DNA of 64,000 nt from JBNJGB01 sp051747385. Lineage in GTDB: Bacteria; Myxococcota_A; UBA9042; PHBI01; JACKFB01. This document shows, piece after piece, positions 18,539-27,698 of this stretch. The notes under the pieces are model-generated. The model did no database searches. It was not told the DNA's origin and was given only the letters and a program-made list of their open reading frames with translations. The translations under genes and the position numbers were made by a program. Numbering within the stretch: the stretch's first letter is position 1; every line of letters begins with the position of its first letter. The DNA lies in NCBI GenBank assembly GCA_051747385.1, contig JBNJGB010000010.1, positions 1 through 64,000 on the forward strand, read 5' to 3'.

Positions 18539-18568
18539 TTGTCGCGGCCTCCGTCGTCGCGGTAGGGT
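18539..18568 (+). promoter_or_regulatory. Putative promoter giving a leaderless kinase transcript
   Basis: TTGTCG (18539-18544), 18 bp, then TAGGGT (18563-18568). Only 6 nt separate the -10 hexamer from the kinase ATG at 18575, and no Shine-Dalgarno is present, so transcription would begin at the start codon. Confidence 0.4.
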
Positions 18569-18574
18569 GCGTCC

Positions 18575-21500
18575 ATGTCGTCCGGTGACGAGAGCGATCG
18601 GCGCCCGGACGCGGAGGACGCCACGCCCCCTGCAGGGCTGCGCGCGACCCGCGTCGGCTGGACGCCGAGCGGCCAGGAGGCGGTCGGGCCGGGCGCATCC
18701 CCGGACACCGACACGCCGCCGGCGAAGGCCGTCCCGGGCAAGCGGCCACCGACGGGCCGGACGTCGCCTCCGCCCCACCCGCAGGCCGGCCTGGCCGAGC
18801 AGGTGGACCTCCCCGGGATCGACACGCGCATGGTGCTGCCCTCCCTGCCCGGCGAGCGGCCCTTCGATGCGCGTCGGGCCAGGCGCGACGGGAGCCACCT
18901 CCTCGGCGAGGTCCTCGGCGAGGGCGGCATGGGCGTCGTCATGGCGGCGCGGGACCTGGACCTGGGCCGGACGGTGGCGCTCAAGACCCTGCCCCCGGAC
19001 CGGAAGGACGACCCGGGGATGGTCCGCGCCCTGCTCTTCGAGGCGCGCCTGACGGGCCAGCTCGAGCACCCCCACATCGTCCCCATCTACGACGTCGGGA
19101 CCCTGGACGACGGCCGGGTCTACTACACCATGAAGCTGGTGGGGGATCTGTCCCTGAAGGACGTCCTCCTCCAGCTCCGGGACGGCAACGCCTTCGCGCG
19201 GCGGACCTACACGCTCACGCGCCTGCTTCAGTACTTCCGCGGGATGTGCATGGCCGTGGAGTACGCTCACGCGCGGGGCGTCGTCCACCGCGACCTGAAG
19301 CCGGACAACGTCCTCATCGGACAGTACGGCGAGGTCCAGATCATGGACTGGGGCATCGCGCGGGTCATGCCGTCGGCGGATCCGTCCATGGCCTGGTTCG
19401 CCGGGGCGCCGGAGGTGCCCGGCCTGGTGGCGGGGACGCCGCAGTACATGTCCCCCGAGCAGGCGCGGGGCGACACCCACGAGATCGACGCCCGGAGCGA
19501 CGTGTACTCCCTGGGCGTCATCCTCTATCAGATCCTCACCTGGGAGCTTCCCTTCGGCGCCGCCCGGACCGACGAGCACCTGGAGGCCCTGCGCCGGGAG
19601 CCCATCCCGCCGCCCCGGGCGCGCGCCCCGGAGCGGGACGTTCCGGTGGAGATGGAGCGCATCTGCCTCCGCGCCCTCGCCCCGTCCCGGGAGGATCGCT
19701 ATCCGAGCGCGATGATCCTGTGGAACGACATCGAAGCCTGGCTGGAGGGTCGGAAGGAGGAGGAGCGCCTCCAGGGCCTCGCCGACGCCCAGGCGGAGGA
19801 GGCCGACCGGGTCTCGCGGCGCTATCTCGAGCTGCGCGGCCGCCTCCGGGCCCTGGAGGAGCGCGTCCGCCACGACACCCTGGGGGCCGGCTACTTCGAC
19901 CCGCTGCCCGCCCGGAAGGAGGCCTGGGCCAGGCGGATGGAGCTGGAGCGCCTCCGGCTCGTGGAGGCGCGGGCCTTCGCCGAGGCCGTGCGCCGCTATC
20001 AGCAGGCCCTGGCGCACCGCCGGGACCACATGGGCGCGTTGGAGGGCCTGGCGGAGCTGTACCGGAGCCAGGCCGACGACGCCATGCGCCGGGGGGACGA
20101 CGCCACCATGGTGCTCTACGGCGACCTCGCGCGGGACGCGAGCCGGCGCACCGGGCAGGAGGAGTCGGCCACCGTCCACATCCGGAGCTATCCGGAGGGC
20201 GCCCACATCCGCATCTACGAGCTGGGATCCGGCGAGACCCTGGACGCCTCTCGCGTCCTCGAGGTGGGCGCGGCCCCGGTGGTGGGCCTGTCGCTCCGAC
20301 CGGGAAGCTACCTGGTGAGCGCGCGGCTGCCCGGACACCGCGAGAGCCGGGCGCCCCTGCTCGCCGCCCCGGGAGAGACGAGCCAGGTGCTGGTCACGGT
20401 CCGGCCGTGGTCCGCGTCCACCCCCCTGGTCGGCCACGCCGACGACCTGACGGCCATGAAGGAGGCGTTCACCTCGGCGGTGGCGGACGGGCTCCTCTCC
20501 AGCATGCGGATCGTCGGGGAGGCCGGCCTGGGCAAGGGCAAGCTGCTCACGGAGTTCGACGCCTACCTGGACGCCCTGCCGGAGCTGGTCTTCTTCGGGT
20601 TCGTGCGTCTGGAGCGACGCCACCGGCACGTGCCCTTCCTGGCGGCCAGCCGCGTCCTGCGCCACCGGTTCGGCATCGCGCGCCACGATCCGCCGGGCGT
20701 CGTGCGCGCGAGGCTCCGCGCCGGCGTCGTCGACGCCTTCACCCACAACGGCCGCGACGAGCTGGCGCCGGGCCAGGCCGAGCGGGTCGAGGAGATCGCC
20801 GCGCTCCTGGCCACCATGCCCGGGCTGGGGCACGCCGAAAGGCCGGCTCCCGGGCCGGACCGCACGCGCCGCCTGTTCGACGCCGTGGCGGAGCTGTTCG
20901 ACCTGTACGCCCGCATGCACCCGGTGGTGCTCACGGTCCGCGGCGCCGACCACCTGGACCGCCTGAGCCGCGACCTCCTGGTGCACCTGCAGCGCCGGCT
21001 CCGCGAGCGCCCGATGTTCCTGCTCCTCTTCTCGCGGAGCGACCACCGCCTCCTTTCCGTGTCCCGGGAGGTGCGCCTGCGTCCGCTGGACGCCGAGGGC
21101 GTGCGACACCTCCTGTCGGTGCTCCTCAAGGGCCCCGTGTCGAGCCGGCTCCAGTCGCGGGTCCGCGACAAGGCGGGAGGGAACCCCTTCCACGTGGGCG
21201 AGGTGACCCGCCACCTGACGCTCACCGGCAGGCTCACCTGGCGCGTGGGCCAGTGGGACCTGGACGACGCGGCCGAGGGCTCGCTGCGCCTGGAGGACGC
21301 CTCCATGGAGCAGCTCCTCCTCATGGGCCTGGCGGACCTGGAGCCCGGGCCTCTGGAGGCCCTCGAGGCGGCCGCCATCTGCGGCCGCACCTTCTGGGGC
21401 GGACAGGTCGGCGCCGTGCTGGGCCGCCCGGCCGACAAGGCCCTCGAGGCCCTCGTCGACCGAGAGCTCCTCGTGCCCCAGCCCACGAGCCACTTCGAGG

Positions 21501-21793
21501 GCCAGGACGAGCTCACCTTCCGGCACCACGGGGTCCAGATGGGGCTCGTCCGGCGCCTGGACCGCGGCCGGCGCCGCGCCGGACACCACGCCGCGGCCTC
21601 CTGGCTCCGCGACCACGCCACGGGCGCCCTGGAGGACGCCGCCCTGGTGGCGCGTCACCTCTCCGCGGCCGGTCACGACGACGAGGCGGCCGCGGTGCGC
21701 GACGTCCTGGCCGCCGCCGCGTCCGAGTGGGAGCCGGAGGACGCCCCGCCCTGGTTCGACTGGCCGGACGACACGCGCAGCGCCTTCGACTGA
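18575..21793 (+). CDS. Ser/Thr protein kinase fused to PEGA and AAA-type ATPase domains
   Basis: 1072 residues. A disordered Pro-rich N-terminus (1-110) leads to a Hanks-type kinase (about 112-390) with glycine loop GEGGMGVV, Lys137, catalytic HRDLKPDN (Asp240) and DWG in place of DFG. A coiled segment and TPR-like helices (about 395-525) follow, then a PEGA beta domain (about 530-605) and an AAA_16-type ATPase beginning LVGHADDL with the Walker A-like GEAGLGKG (648-655). Helical repeats fill the rest. No membrane helix is seen. This order resembles myxobacterial kinase-ATPase regulators that couple phosphorylation to a STAND-like switch. It converges on the AceE-like gene with 6 bp between stops. 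Confidence 0.85.
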   Translation: MSSGDESDRRPDAEDATPPAGLRATRVGWTPSGQEAVGPGASPDTDTPPAKAVPGKRPPTGRTSPPPHPQAGLAEQVDLPGIDTRMVLPSLPGERPFDARRARRDGSHLLGEVLGEGGMGVVMAARDLDLGRTVALKTLPPDRKDDPGMVRALLFEARLTGQLEHPHIVPIYDVGTLDDGRVYYTMKLVGDLSLKDVLLQLRDGNAFARRTYTLTRLLQYFRGMCMAVEYAHARGVVHRDLKPDNVLIGQYGEVQIMDWGIARVMPSADPSMAWFAGAPEVPGLVAGTPQYMSPEQARGDTHEIDARSDVYSLGVILYQILTWELPFGAARTDEHLEALRREPIPPPRARAPERDVPVEMERICLRALAPSREDRYPSAMILWNDIEAWLEGRKEEERLQGLADAQAEEADRVSRRYLELRGRLRALEERVRHDTLGAGYFDPLPARKEAWARRMELERLRLVEARAFAEAVRRYQQALAHRRDHMGALEGLAELYRSQADDAMRRGDDATMVLYGDLARDASRRTGQEESATVHIRSYPEGAHIRIYELGSGETLDASRVLEVGAAPVVGLSLRPGSYLVSARLPGHRESRAPLLAAPGETSQVLVTVRPWSASTPLVGHADDLTAMKEAFTSAVADGLLSSMRIVGEAGLGKGKLLTEFDAYLDALPELVFFGFVRLERRHRHVPFLAASRVLRHRFGIARHDPPGVVRARLRAGVVDAFTHNGRDELAPGQAERVEEIAALLATMPGLGHAERPAPGPDRTRRLFDAVAELFDLYARMHPVVLTVRGADHLDRLSRDLLVHLQRRLRERPMFLLLFSRSDHRLLSVSREVRLRPLDAEGVRHLLSVLLKGPVSSRLQSRVRDKAGGNPFHVGEVTRHLTLTGRLTWRVGQWDLDDAAEGSLRLEDASMEQLLLMGLADLEPGPLEALEAAAICGRTFWGGQVGAVLGRPADKALEALVDRELLVPQPTSHFEGQDELTFRHHGVQMGLVRRLDRGRRRAGHHAAASWLRDHATGALEDAALVARHLSAAGHDDEAAAVRDVLAAAASEWEPEDAPPWFDWPDDTRSAFD

Positions 21794-21799
21794 GCGCCG

Positions 21800-24301
21800 T
21801 CAGAGCACCCCGTCCCGCCGCCGCCAGGCGATCTCCTCGCGCGCGGCCCGCACCAGGTCCTCCGTCGCCATGCCGTGGAGGCGGTCCACGCTCTCCAGGT
21901 CGCCGGCCTCGCCGTTGTCCCGCGGGCCCAGGAAGCGGTGCCCCCGGACCCGCTGGAGGGCCGCGGGGAGCCAGTCGGCGACGCTGGGGACGTGGTCGCC
22001 GGTGACGATGAGCGGCGCGTTCACCTCGTCATCACCGAAGAGCTCGTGGAGGTGATACGACCGCGACGGATCGTCCCAGGCGTCCGGGTCGCGCCGGAAG
22101 GCGTCCCACTCGCGCCAGAGGGCCTCCCAGCTCGTGACGTTGAGGATCCGGCTTCCGACCCCGTCCTCCTCCGCCAGGATGCGGGCCGCCTCGCGGGCCT
22201 GAGCCAGCTTTCGCCCGCTGGCGACGAAGCGGACGCACGGCGCCCCGGGCGCGGGCCGGCGATCGTCGTCGCCCACGAGCCACCATGCGCCCCGGACGGC
22301 CTGCTCGGCGTGATCCTCGGGAAGCTCCGCGGGCTGCTCCAGCGGCTGGGTGGTCAGGCGCAGGTAGTACGCCTCGCCCTCGTCGCCCCACAGCCTCCCG
22401 AGGGCGTGGAGGTAGACGGCGTGCACGTCCGCGGCGAAGGCCGGCTCGTAGGCGAGGATGCCCGGAAGGTCCATGACCATGCGGAGGGTCTGGAGGCTCT
22501 GGTGGGTGGCCGTCTCCCGGCTGAGCCCGGTGCCGCTGGGCACCCCGACCGCCACGAAGCGGGCGCCCGAGTAGACGGCATAGTCCAGCTGATTGAAGCC
22601 GCGCTCGAAGAACTTGTCGTAGACCGTGACCACGGGCAGCAACGGCGCCTTCCCCTCCACGCGCTTCCGCCGGCGACCGAACGCGTAGGACCACAGCATC
22701 GCGTTCCCCTCGGCGATGCCCAGGGCGTGGAACTGCCCGCCGGGTTCGGGGCGCCACGCCATGGCGGTCGAGCCCCCGCGGCGGAGCCAGCCGAACGCGT
22801 CGGGCAGATCCCTGGGCGCGAAGACCCCGGTCTGCCGGATGACGGGCCCAAGGTGCGTCGTGGAGGCCACGTCGGGGGCGCAGAACTGGAGCCAGGGGGC
22901 CAGGTCCGTGCGCAGCAACGCCAGGTTGAGGCTCTGGAAGGCCTCGCCGGTGGACGCGACCTTCCGGCGCGGAGCCTTCACCTCCGCCAGAATCGCCACG
23001 TGATCCTCCACCGGGGGCTCGGCGTGGCGGTGATCCGGCTCGCCCCAGAGCAACCTCCCGCGCTCCTCCAGGACGCGCGCCTCGGGACTCTCCGCCGCCG
23101 GCACCGGGAAGAGCTCGTCTTCGGGCAGGCCGCGGCCGACGCCCCAGGCCAGGACCTCCTCCTCGGGGAGGATGGCGCCGTGGTTCTCCGGGTGGGCAGC
23201 GGCGGAGGTCTCGTAGCCCTTCACCGTGTGCGCCAGGACGACGGCGGGTCGGCCCTCGAAGGCGACGGCGCGGCCGAGGGTCTCGACCAGCGCGCCGATG
23301 TCGTGGCCGCCCAGGTGCCCCACGGCGTCCGCGAGGGCGTCGTCCGACACGCCCTCCAGCGCCCGGGCGACGGCGCGGCGCTCCTCCTCGCCCACCTCCA
23401 GGGCCCTGCGATACCACTCGAGGGCGGCGCGCGCGCCTTGGTCGGGGTGCTCCGCGCCGCCGAGGAGCACCTGCCGCACGGCCGCCCCGTCCAACATCAG
23501 CAGCGGGTGGAAGAGCGTGTCCGGCAGGCGGTCCAGGAGGGCCTCCAGCGCCGCCCCGCCCTCGCGGGCGAAGAGGTCCCGGGCGCGACCGCCCCAGCGC
23601 AGGGGCAGGACCTCCCAGCCGTGGCCGCGGAACTTGCTGGCCGCCCAGTCCTCCAGGCGGCCGGAGTCGTCCATCACCCGGTCGAGGCTCTGGCGGTTCA
23701 GATCGACGATCCAGACGACGCGGTCGAGGCCCCAGCGCCCGGCGTCGTAGAGGCTCTCGTCGATCTGCCCCTCCGTGAGCTCTCCGTCGCCGCAGTGGGC
23801 GTAGTAGAGCGCGTCCACGGCCGGCACGTCCGCCGCTCGCGCCAGGGCGCGGTTCTGGTGGACGGCCCCGTAGGCGTCGTAGATGGTCGCGCAGACGCCC
23901 AGGGCCTCGCTCGAGGTGGTGTAGTCTACGAATCGCTCGTTCTTCAGCTTCGTGGGATACGGCTGCGGGCCGCCCATCTCGCGGAGGCGCTCCATCTGCT
24001 CGCGCGGAAGCTCGCCGACCAGGTGCATCAGGCTGTAGAGGACCGGCGCGGCGTGGGGCTTCACCGCCACCCGGTCCTGGGGCCGCTTGCAGTGCAGGTA
24101 GAGCGCCGAGAGGATGTCGACGGCGGACATGCACGACGCCTGATGGCCGCCGACCTTCGGCTTGTGGCCCCGGTTGGCGGGCTTGTGGTTGGCCCGGTCG
24201 ATCATGGACAGGGCGCCCTTCGCCACGTGATCCCGGATGGAGCGATAGACGCCCAGGCGCTCCTCCGACGGGAGCTCGAACGGTGTGGGACGCCGGGCCA
24301 T
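21800..24301 (-). CDS. AceE-like / transketolase-superfamily thiamine diphosphate enzyme
   Basis: 833 residues. The N-terminal half binds thiamine diphosphate: KPHAAPVLYSLMH matches the conserved His-rich entry loop and GDGELTEG (171-178) is the ThDP/Mg motif, ending DLNR instead of the usual Asn pair. The central pyrimidine domain has GIAEGNAMLWSYA. The overall order and length are closest to homodimeric pyruvate dehydrogenase E1 (AceE, about 890 residues), but no E2 or E3 gene is next to it. A stand-alone 2-oxoacid dehydrogenase/decarboxylase or transketolase-like role is therefore possible. ATG 24301 is chosen for AGGAGG eight bases upstream. Confidence 0.75.
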   Translation of the reverse strand: MARRPTPFELPSEERLGVYRSIRDHVAKGALSMIDRANHKPANRGHKPKVGGHQASCMSAVDILSALYLHCKRPQDRVAVKPHAAPVLYSLMHLVGELPREQMERLREMGGPQPYPTKLKNERFVDYTTSSEALGVCATIYDAYGAVHQNRALARAADVPAVDALYYAHCGDGELTEGQIDESLYDAGRWGLDRVVWIVDLNRQSLDRVMDDSGRLEDWAASKFRGHGWEVLPLRWGGRARDLFAREGGAALEALLDRLPDTLFHPLLMLDGAAVRQVLLGGAEHPDQGARAALEWYRRALEVGEEERRAVARALEGVSDDALADAVGHLGGHDIGALVETLGRAVAFEGRPAVVLAHTVKGYETSAAAHPENHGAILPEEEVLAWGVGRGLPEDELFPVPAAESPEARVLEERGRLLWGEPDHRHAEPPVEDHVAILAEVKAPRRKVASTGEAFQSLNLALLRTDLAPWLQFCAPDVASTTHLGPVIRQTGVFAPRDLPDAFGWLRRGGSTAMAWRPEPGGQFHALGIAEGNAMLWSYAFGRRRKRVEGKAPLLPVVTVYDKFFERGFNQLDYAVYSGARFVAVGVPSGTGLSRETATHQSLQTLRMVMDLPGILAYEPAFAADVHAVYLHALGRLWGDEGEAYYLRLTTQPLEQPAELPEDHAEQAVRGAWWLVGDDDRRPAPGAPCVRFVASGRKLAQAREAARILAEEDGVGSRILNVTSWEALWREWDAFRRDPDAWDDPSRSYHLHELFGDDEVNAPLIVTGDHVPSVADWLPAALQRVRGHRFLGPRDNGEAGDLESVDRLHGMATEDLVRAAREEIAWRRRDGVL

Positions 24302-24370
24302 GCGTGCACCTCCTACCCGCGTGCGGGACAGCCCCACAGCCGCCTACCACACCTGCCCCCGGGCGTGTAG

Positions 24371-24682
24371 CTACTCCAGGCGCCCGCAGTGACGGCAGCG
24401 CCAGAGCCCCCGCGAGGGGGGATCGGCGCCCTCCGGCGGCCGCAGCGACTCCGGCGAGGTGTGCACCATGGGATTGCCGCACGTGCGGCAGCGGTTCGGC
24501 AGCAGAGTCCCGGCGCGGTGGGCCCGCCACGCGAGCCGGAGCACCACGAGCGCCGTCACGAGGGCGCCACCGAACAACAGCAGCGCGCGCCCGCCTCCCC
24601 AGATGTCGGTCGTGGCCGCCAGCCACGCCAGGGGGAGCATCAGCAGCGCGCTGAGGATCCAGACGCCGGGGTTTCGTCGCAT
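24371..24682 (-). CDS. Small membrane protein with C-terminal zinc ribbon
   Basis: 103 residues. Two hydrophobic helices (about residues 6-24 and 32-50) are followed by a soluble tail with two Cys pairs, CRTC and CRHC, about 28 residues apart, forming a probable cytosolic zinc ribbon. ATG 24682 with GGAG upstream is preferred. A longer reading would run into the interspersed repeat. Function unknown. It lies between the AceE-like gene (69 bp downstream, same strand) and repeat copy B. Confidence 0.65.
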   Translation of the reverse strand: MRRNPGVWILSALLMLPLAWLAATTDIWGGGRALLLFGGALVTALVVLRLAWRAHRAGTLLPNRCRTCGNPMVHTSPESLRPPEGADPPSRGLWRCRHCGRLE

Positions 24683-24756
24683 CGTCGCTCCAGAGGCCCG
24701 TGCCGGGAGTCTACACGCCCACCGGTCGCGACGCGACGTTCCCGGGCGCCGGAGGC

Positions 24757-24917
24757 AGGGCGGTCGCAAAGTCGACCGCCCTCCCTTGCCTTTGCCCTTG
24801 CCCGTGCCCTTGCCTGCTCTCAGACGCGCAAAACCCATCGTTTCCGAGCGGGTGCAATCTGGCTCCGGACGCCGTACCGCCACACGGCCCTCACTTCTCC
24901 GACCTTGCGATTGCCCC
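24757..24917 (-). repeat. Interspersed 160-bp element, copy B
   Basis: Inverted copy of the element at 5308-5467, with about 12 single-base differences by my hand alignment. The hairpin AGGGCGGTCG/CGACCGCCCT is intact, and the GGGCAA-type hexamer run and GATTGCACCCGCTCGGAAAC core are conserved. It sits between divergent genes, 75 bp from the zinc-ribbon membrane protein start and 20 bp from the kinase promoter, so this copy is in a 5' rather than 3' flank. Confidence 0.9.
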
Positions 24918-24937
24918 GCCGCCGGAGGCGCCTCGCG

Positions 24938-24967
24938 TTGACCATGGGCAGCGCCCGTCGCTAATGT
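24938..24967 (+). promoter_or_regulatory. Putative promoter of the TPR-kinase gene
   Basis: TTGACC (24938-24943), 18-bp spacer, TAATGT (24962-24967), 45 nt upstream of the GTG start at 25013. Confidence 0.5.
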
Positions 24968-25012
24968 ACGGCGCCGGCCGATGTCCCCGTCACCCCTTCA
25001 GGGGAGCCCCGC

Positions 25013-27055
25013 GTGCGCGCGCCCTGCGACGTCCAGACCGCCAGCCTCGACTGGCTCATCCTGGCGCTCTTCGCCGCCGGGGCGGCCGCGGCGCTGCTCG
25101 TCTGGTGGCGACGGCGCGAGACCGAGGAGGAGCGGGAGACCCGGCAGGCGCGCGCGGACATCGTGGAGGGGCGCTATCACCTGGCCGTGCCCTGGCTGCT
25201 CGAGCACGGACGGATCGCAGAGGCCGCGCGCCTGGAGGCCCTCCGCGGCCACACGGACAGGGCGGCGGCCCTCTACGAGCAGGCCGGCGACGTGCGCGGC
25301 GCCGCGTCGGTGTACCTGACCCTCGGCGACTTCGACATGGCGGCGCTGGTCTTCAAGGAGGGCGGTCTGCGCCACGAGGCGGCGGACGCCTTCGCCCACG
25401 CCGGACGCCACGAGGCGGCCGCCGCCCTCTTCGAGGACCTGGGCGCCCTGGAGCGCGCCCTCGAGTCCTGGCGGGCCGCAGGCGACGGGGCGCGTGTGGC
25501 CGCCCTGCTCGAGCAACTGGGCCGCGGCGACGACGCCGAGCGGGTGCGGGCGCGCTCGGCGGAGATGTCCGGCCGCTGGGCCGAGGCAGCGGCCCTCTGG
25601 GAGCAGGTCGGCGACGCCCCGCGCGCCATCGAGGCGTGGGCGCAGGCCGGCAAGCCCACGGAGGCCGCGCGCATCCTCCTCGGCCGCGGGAAGCAAGAGG
25701 CCGCGGCCCCCCTGCTGGAGCGGGCCGGAGAGTACGAAGCGGCTGCCGAGGCCTGGGCGCGGGCCCGACGCTACACCGAGGCCGCCCGTGCCTACTACCG
25801 CGCCGGGCGGGTCACGGACGCCGTGCGCCTGCTGACCCTCGGCGAGGACTGGCTTCCCCTGGCGCGCATCTACCTGCAGCACGGCCGCGAGGCGGCCGCC
25901 CACGACGCGCTGCTGAAGGTCCCGACCGACGACGAACGCTGGGAGGAGGCCCAGATGCTCCTCCTGGAGCTGTACCGCCGCGGCGGCCAGGACACCTCCA
26001 CCTGCCGGGTCCTGGAGCAGCTCGTGGCCCGGCGCCGGAAGGTCGGCCCGCTGAACGACGACGTGCGGCGCTGGACGGTTCACATGGCAGAGATCCTGTT
26101 CCGCCACGGCAAGGAGACCGAGTCGCTGATGCGCCTGCGGAGCCTGGGCGAGGTCGGCCTGATGACCCCGGAGTTGGAGCGCCAGATCCAGGCCGTGGAG
26201 CATCCGCGCAAGGCCGACGGGGCCCGCGGGGAGCTGCCCTCGACCCTGGGGCTGCCGGAGCACGACCGCTACGAGTTCGTCGAGAAGCTCGGAGAGGGGG
26301 GCAACGGCGTCATCTACCGCGCGGTGGACAAGACCCTGGGTCGTCAGCTCGCCATCAAGATGATCGGGCAGACGGCGCTCCCGAGCGACGTGGCGAAGCG
26401 CTTCTTCCTGCGCGAGGCCCAGACCGCCGCCCGGCTCAACCACCCGGGCATCGTGACCATCTACGACATGGGCGAGATCGAGGGCCGCTCCTACATCGCC
26501 ATGGAGCTGATCGACGGCGAGAGCCTGGCCGACCGGCTGGCCGGCGGATCCGGCCGCATCTCGCCCGAGGCGTTGATGCCCATCGTGCAGAGCCTCTGCA
26601 GCGCCCTGGACTACGCCCACGAGCGCGGCGTCATCCACCGGGACGTGAAGCTCGAGAACGTGATGCTGAGTCGGGACGGGAGCGTGAAGCTCATGGACTT
26701 CGGGCTGGCCAAGGCCATCCACGGCAGCCCCGATCGCACCCTGATGATCACGGGCACGCCCCTGTACATGTCCCCTGAGCAGATCGCGGGCGAGGACGTG
26801 GACCACCGCACCGACATCTACGCCCTCGGCGTGATGGTCTTCCGCCTCCTGACCGGCCGCTGGCCGTACTTCGACGACGACGTCCTGGACCAGCACCAGC
26901 ACAGCCCCGTCCCCGACCCCTGCCAGGCCAACCCGGACCTCCCCGCCGGCTTCCGAGACCTCATCCAGCGCGCCATGGCGAAGGATCGCCAGGCCCGCTA
27001 CGCCCGCGCCGGAGAGCTGTGCCGGGCCATGCGCGCCGCCATCCACACGCAGTAG
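25013..27055 (+). CDS. Membrane-anchored helical-repeat protein with C-terminal Ser/Thr kinase
   Basis: 680 residues. One membrane helix (about 13-32) is followed by a basic stop, then a long alpha-solenoid of TPR-like units (about 45-400: repeated A-A-x-L-x-E/RAG patterns). A Hanks-type kinase fills 418-680: glycine loop GEGGNGVIY, IKMI with the ATP Lys, HRDVKLEN (Asp544) and DFG (Asp562), and APE-equivalent SPEQ. Most bacterial receptor kinases put the kinase N-terminal to the membrane segment. Here it is at the far C-terminus with the solenoid between. By the positive-inside rule the whole solenoid-kinase is cytosolic. GTG start with GGGGAG upstream. Confidence 0.85.
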   Translation: MRAPCDVQTASLDWLILALFAAGAAAALLVWWRRRETEEERETRQARADIVEGRYHLAVPWLLEHGRIAEAARLEALRGHTDRAAALYEQAGDVRGAASVYLTLGDFDMAALVFKEGGLRHEAADAFAHAGRHEAAAALFEDLGALERALESWRAAGDGARVAALLEQLGRGDDAERVRARSAEMSGRWAEAAALWEQVGDAPRAIEAWAQAGKPTEAARILLGRGKQEAAAPLLERAGEYEAAAEAWARARRYTEAARAYYRAGRVTDAVRLLTLGEDWLPLARIYLQHGREAAAHDALLKVPTDDERWEEAQMLLLELYRRGGQDTSTCRVLEQLVARRRKVGPLNDDVRRWTVHMAEILFRHGKETESLMRLRSLGEVGLMTPELERQIQAVEHPRKADGARGELPSTLGLPEHDRYEFVEKLGEGGNGVIYRAVDKTLGRQLAIKMIGQTALPSDVAKRFFLREAQTAARLNHPGIVTIYDMGEIEGRSYIAMELIDGESLADRLAGGSGRISPEALMPIVQSLCSALDYAHERGVIHRDVKLENVMLSRDGSVKLMDFGLAKAIHGSPDRTLMITGTPLYMSPEQIAGEDVDHRTDIYALGVMVFRLLTGRWPYFDDDVLDQHQHSPVPDPCQANPDLPAGFRDLIQRAMAKDRQARYARAGELCRAMRAAIHTQ

Positions 27056-27092
27056 GCCCGACGCGCACAGTGTCGTGTCGTCCACCCGAGCA

Positions 27093-27689
27093 ATGTACGC
27101 GATGCCCCGAAAGCACGGACGCCAGCCCCCGTTCCGCGAGGACAGCCGGACCCTCGATGTCTCGGACGCGGCCGCCTATCGCCTGGCCGTGGTGGCGGAC
27201 ACCCACGGCCGGCCCCATCCGGCCACGCGGGACCTGGTCGAGGCCGAGCGGCCCGCCGCCATCCTCCACGCGGGCGACGTCGGCGACCTGGCCGTGCTCG
27301 ACGACCTGGAGGCCGTCGCCCCGGTCATCGCCGTCCGGGGCAACATCGACGACCGCGGGACGGGGCTCCCCGACGGCGTGTCCATCACGCTGGAGGACAG
27401 GGACGGCCCGCTGCTCGGACTGTATCTCACGCACATCGCCGTGCAGCGGGGTCGCCTGATGCGGGGCGCCCGCCGCCGCGCGAGGAAGGCCGGAGCCCAG
27501 CTCGTGATCTGCGGTCACTCCCACGTGCCGCTGCAGATGCGCGACGAGGGCCTGGCGGTGTTCAACCCGGGCTCGTGCGGCCCGCGGAGGTTCCACCTGC
27601 CCATCGTGTTCGGCGTGTTGGACCTGGATCCGGGCGGCGTGCGCCTGCGCCACGTGAGCTGCGAGACGGGCGAGGCCTGGCGGCCCTGA
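27093..27689 (+). CDS. YfcE/MJ0936-type metallophosphoesterase
   Basis: About 198 residues. The metal-binding motifs appear in order: VVADTHG, HAGDVGD, RGNID and GHSHVP, followed by NPGSCGPRR, the hallmark of the small YfcE-like calcineurin-fold phosphodiesterases. It probably hydrolyses phosphodiesters in the cytosol with two divalent metals. The physiological substrate is unknown. The exact start is unclear: ATGs at 27093 and 27102 and a GTG at 27075 are all possible, and none has a strong ribosome site. It may be co-transcribed with the upstream kinase (37 bp gap). Confidence 0.85.
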   Translation: MYAMPRKHGRQPPFREDSRTLDVSDAAAYRLAVVADTHGRPHPATRDLVEAERPAAILHAGDVGDLAVLDDLEAVAPVIAVRGNIDDRGTGLPDGVSITLEDRDGPLLGLYLTHIAVQRGRLMRGARRRARKAGAQLVICGHSHVPLQMRDEGLAVFNPGSCGPRRFHLPIVFGVLDLDPGGVRLRHVSCETGEAWRP

Positions 27690-27698
27690 GCGGCTCGC

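Noticed and set aside
24757..24883. Lys/Gly-rich small protein encoded by the repeat (KGKGKGKG-type)
   Set aside because: The same peptide appears in all three repeat copies because the GGGCAA hexamers create it. There is no conserved start or ribosome site, so it is a by-product of the repeat.
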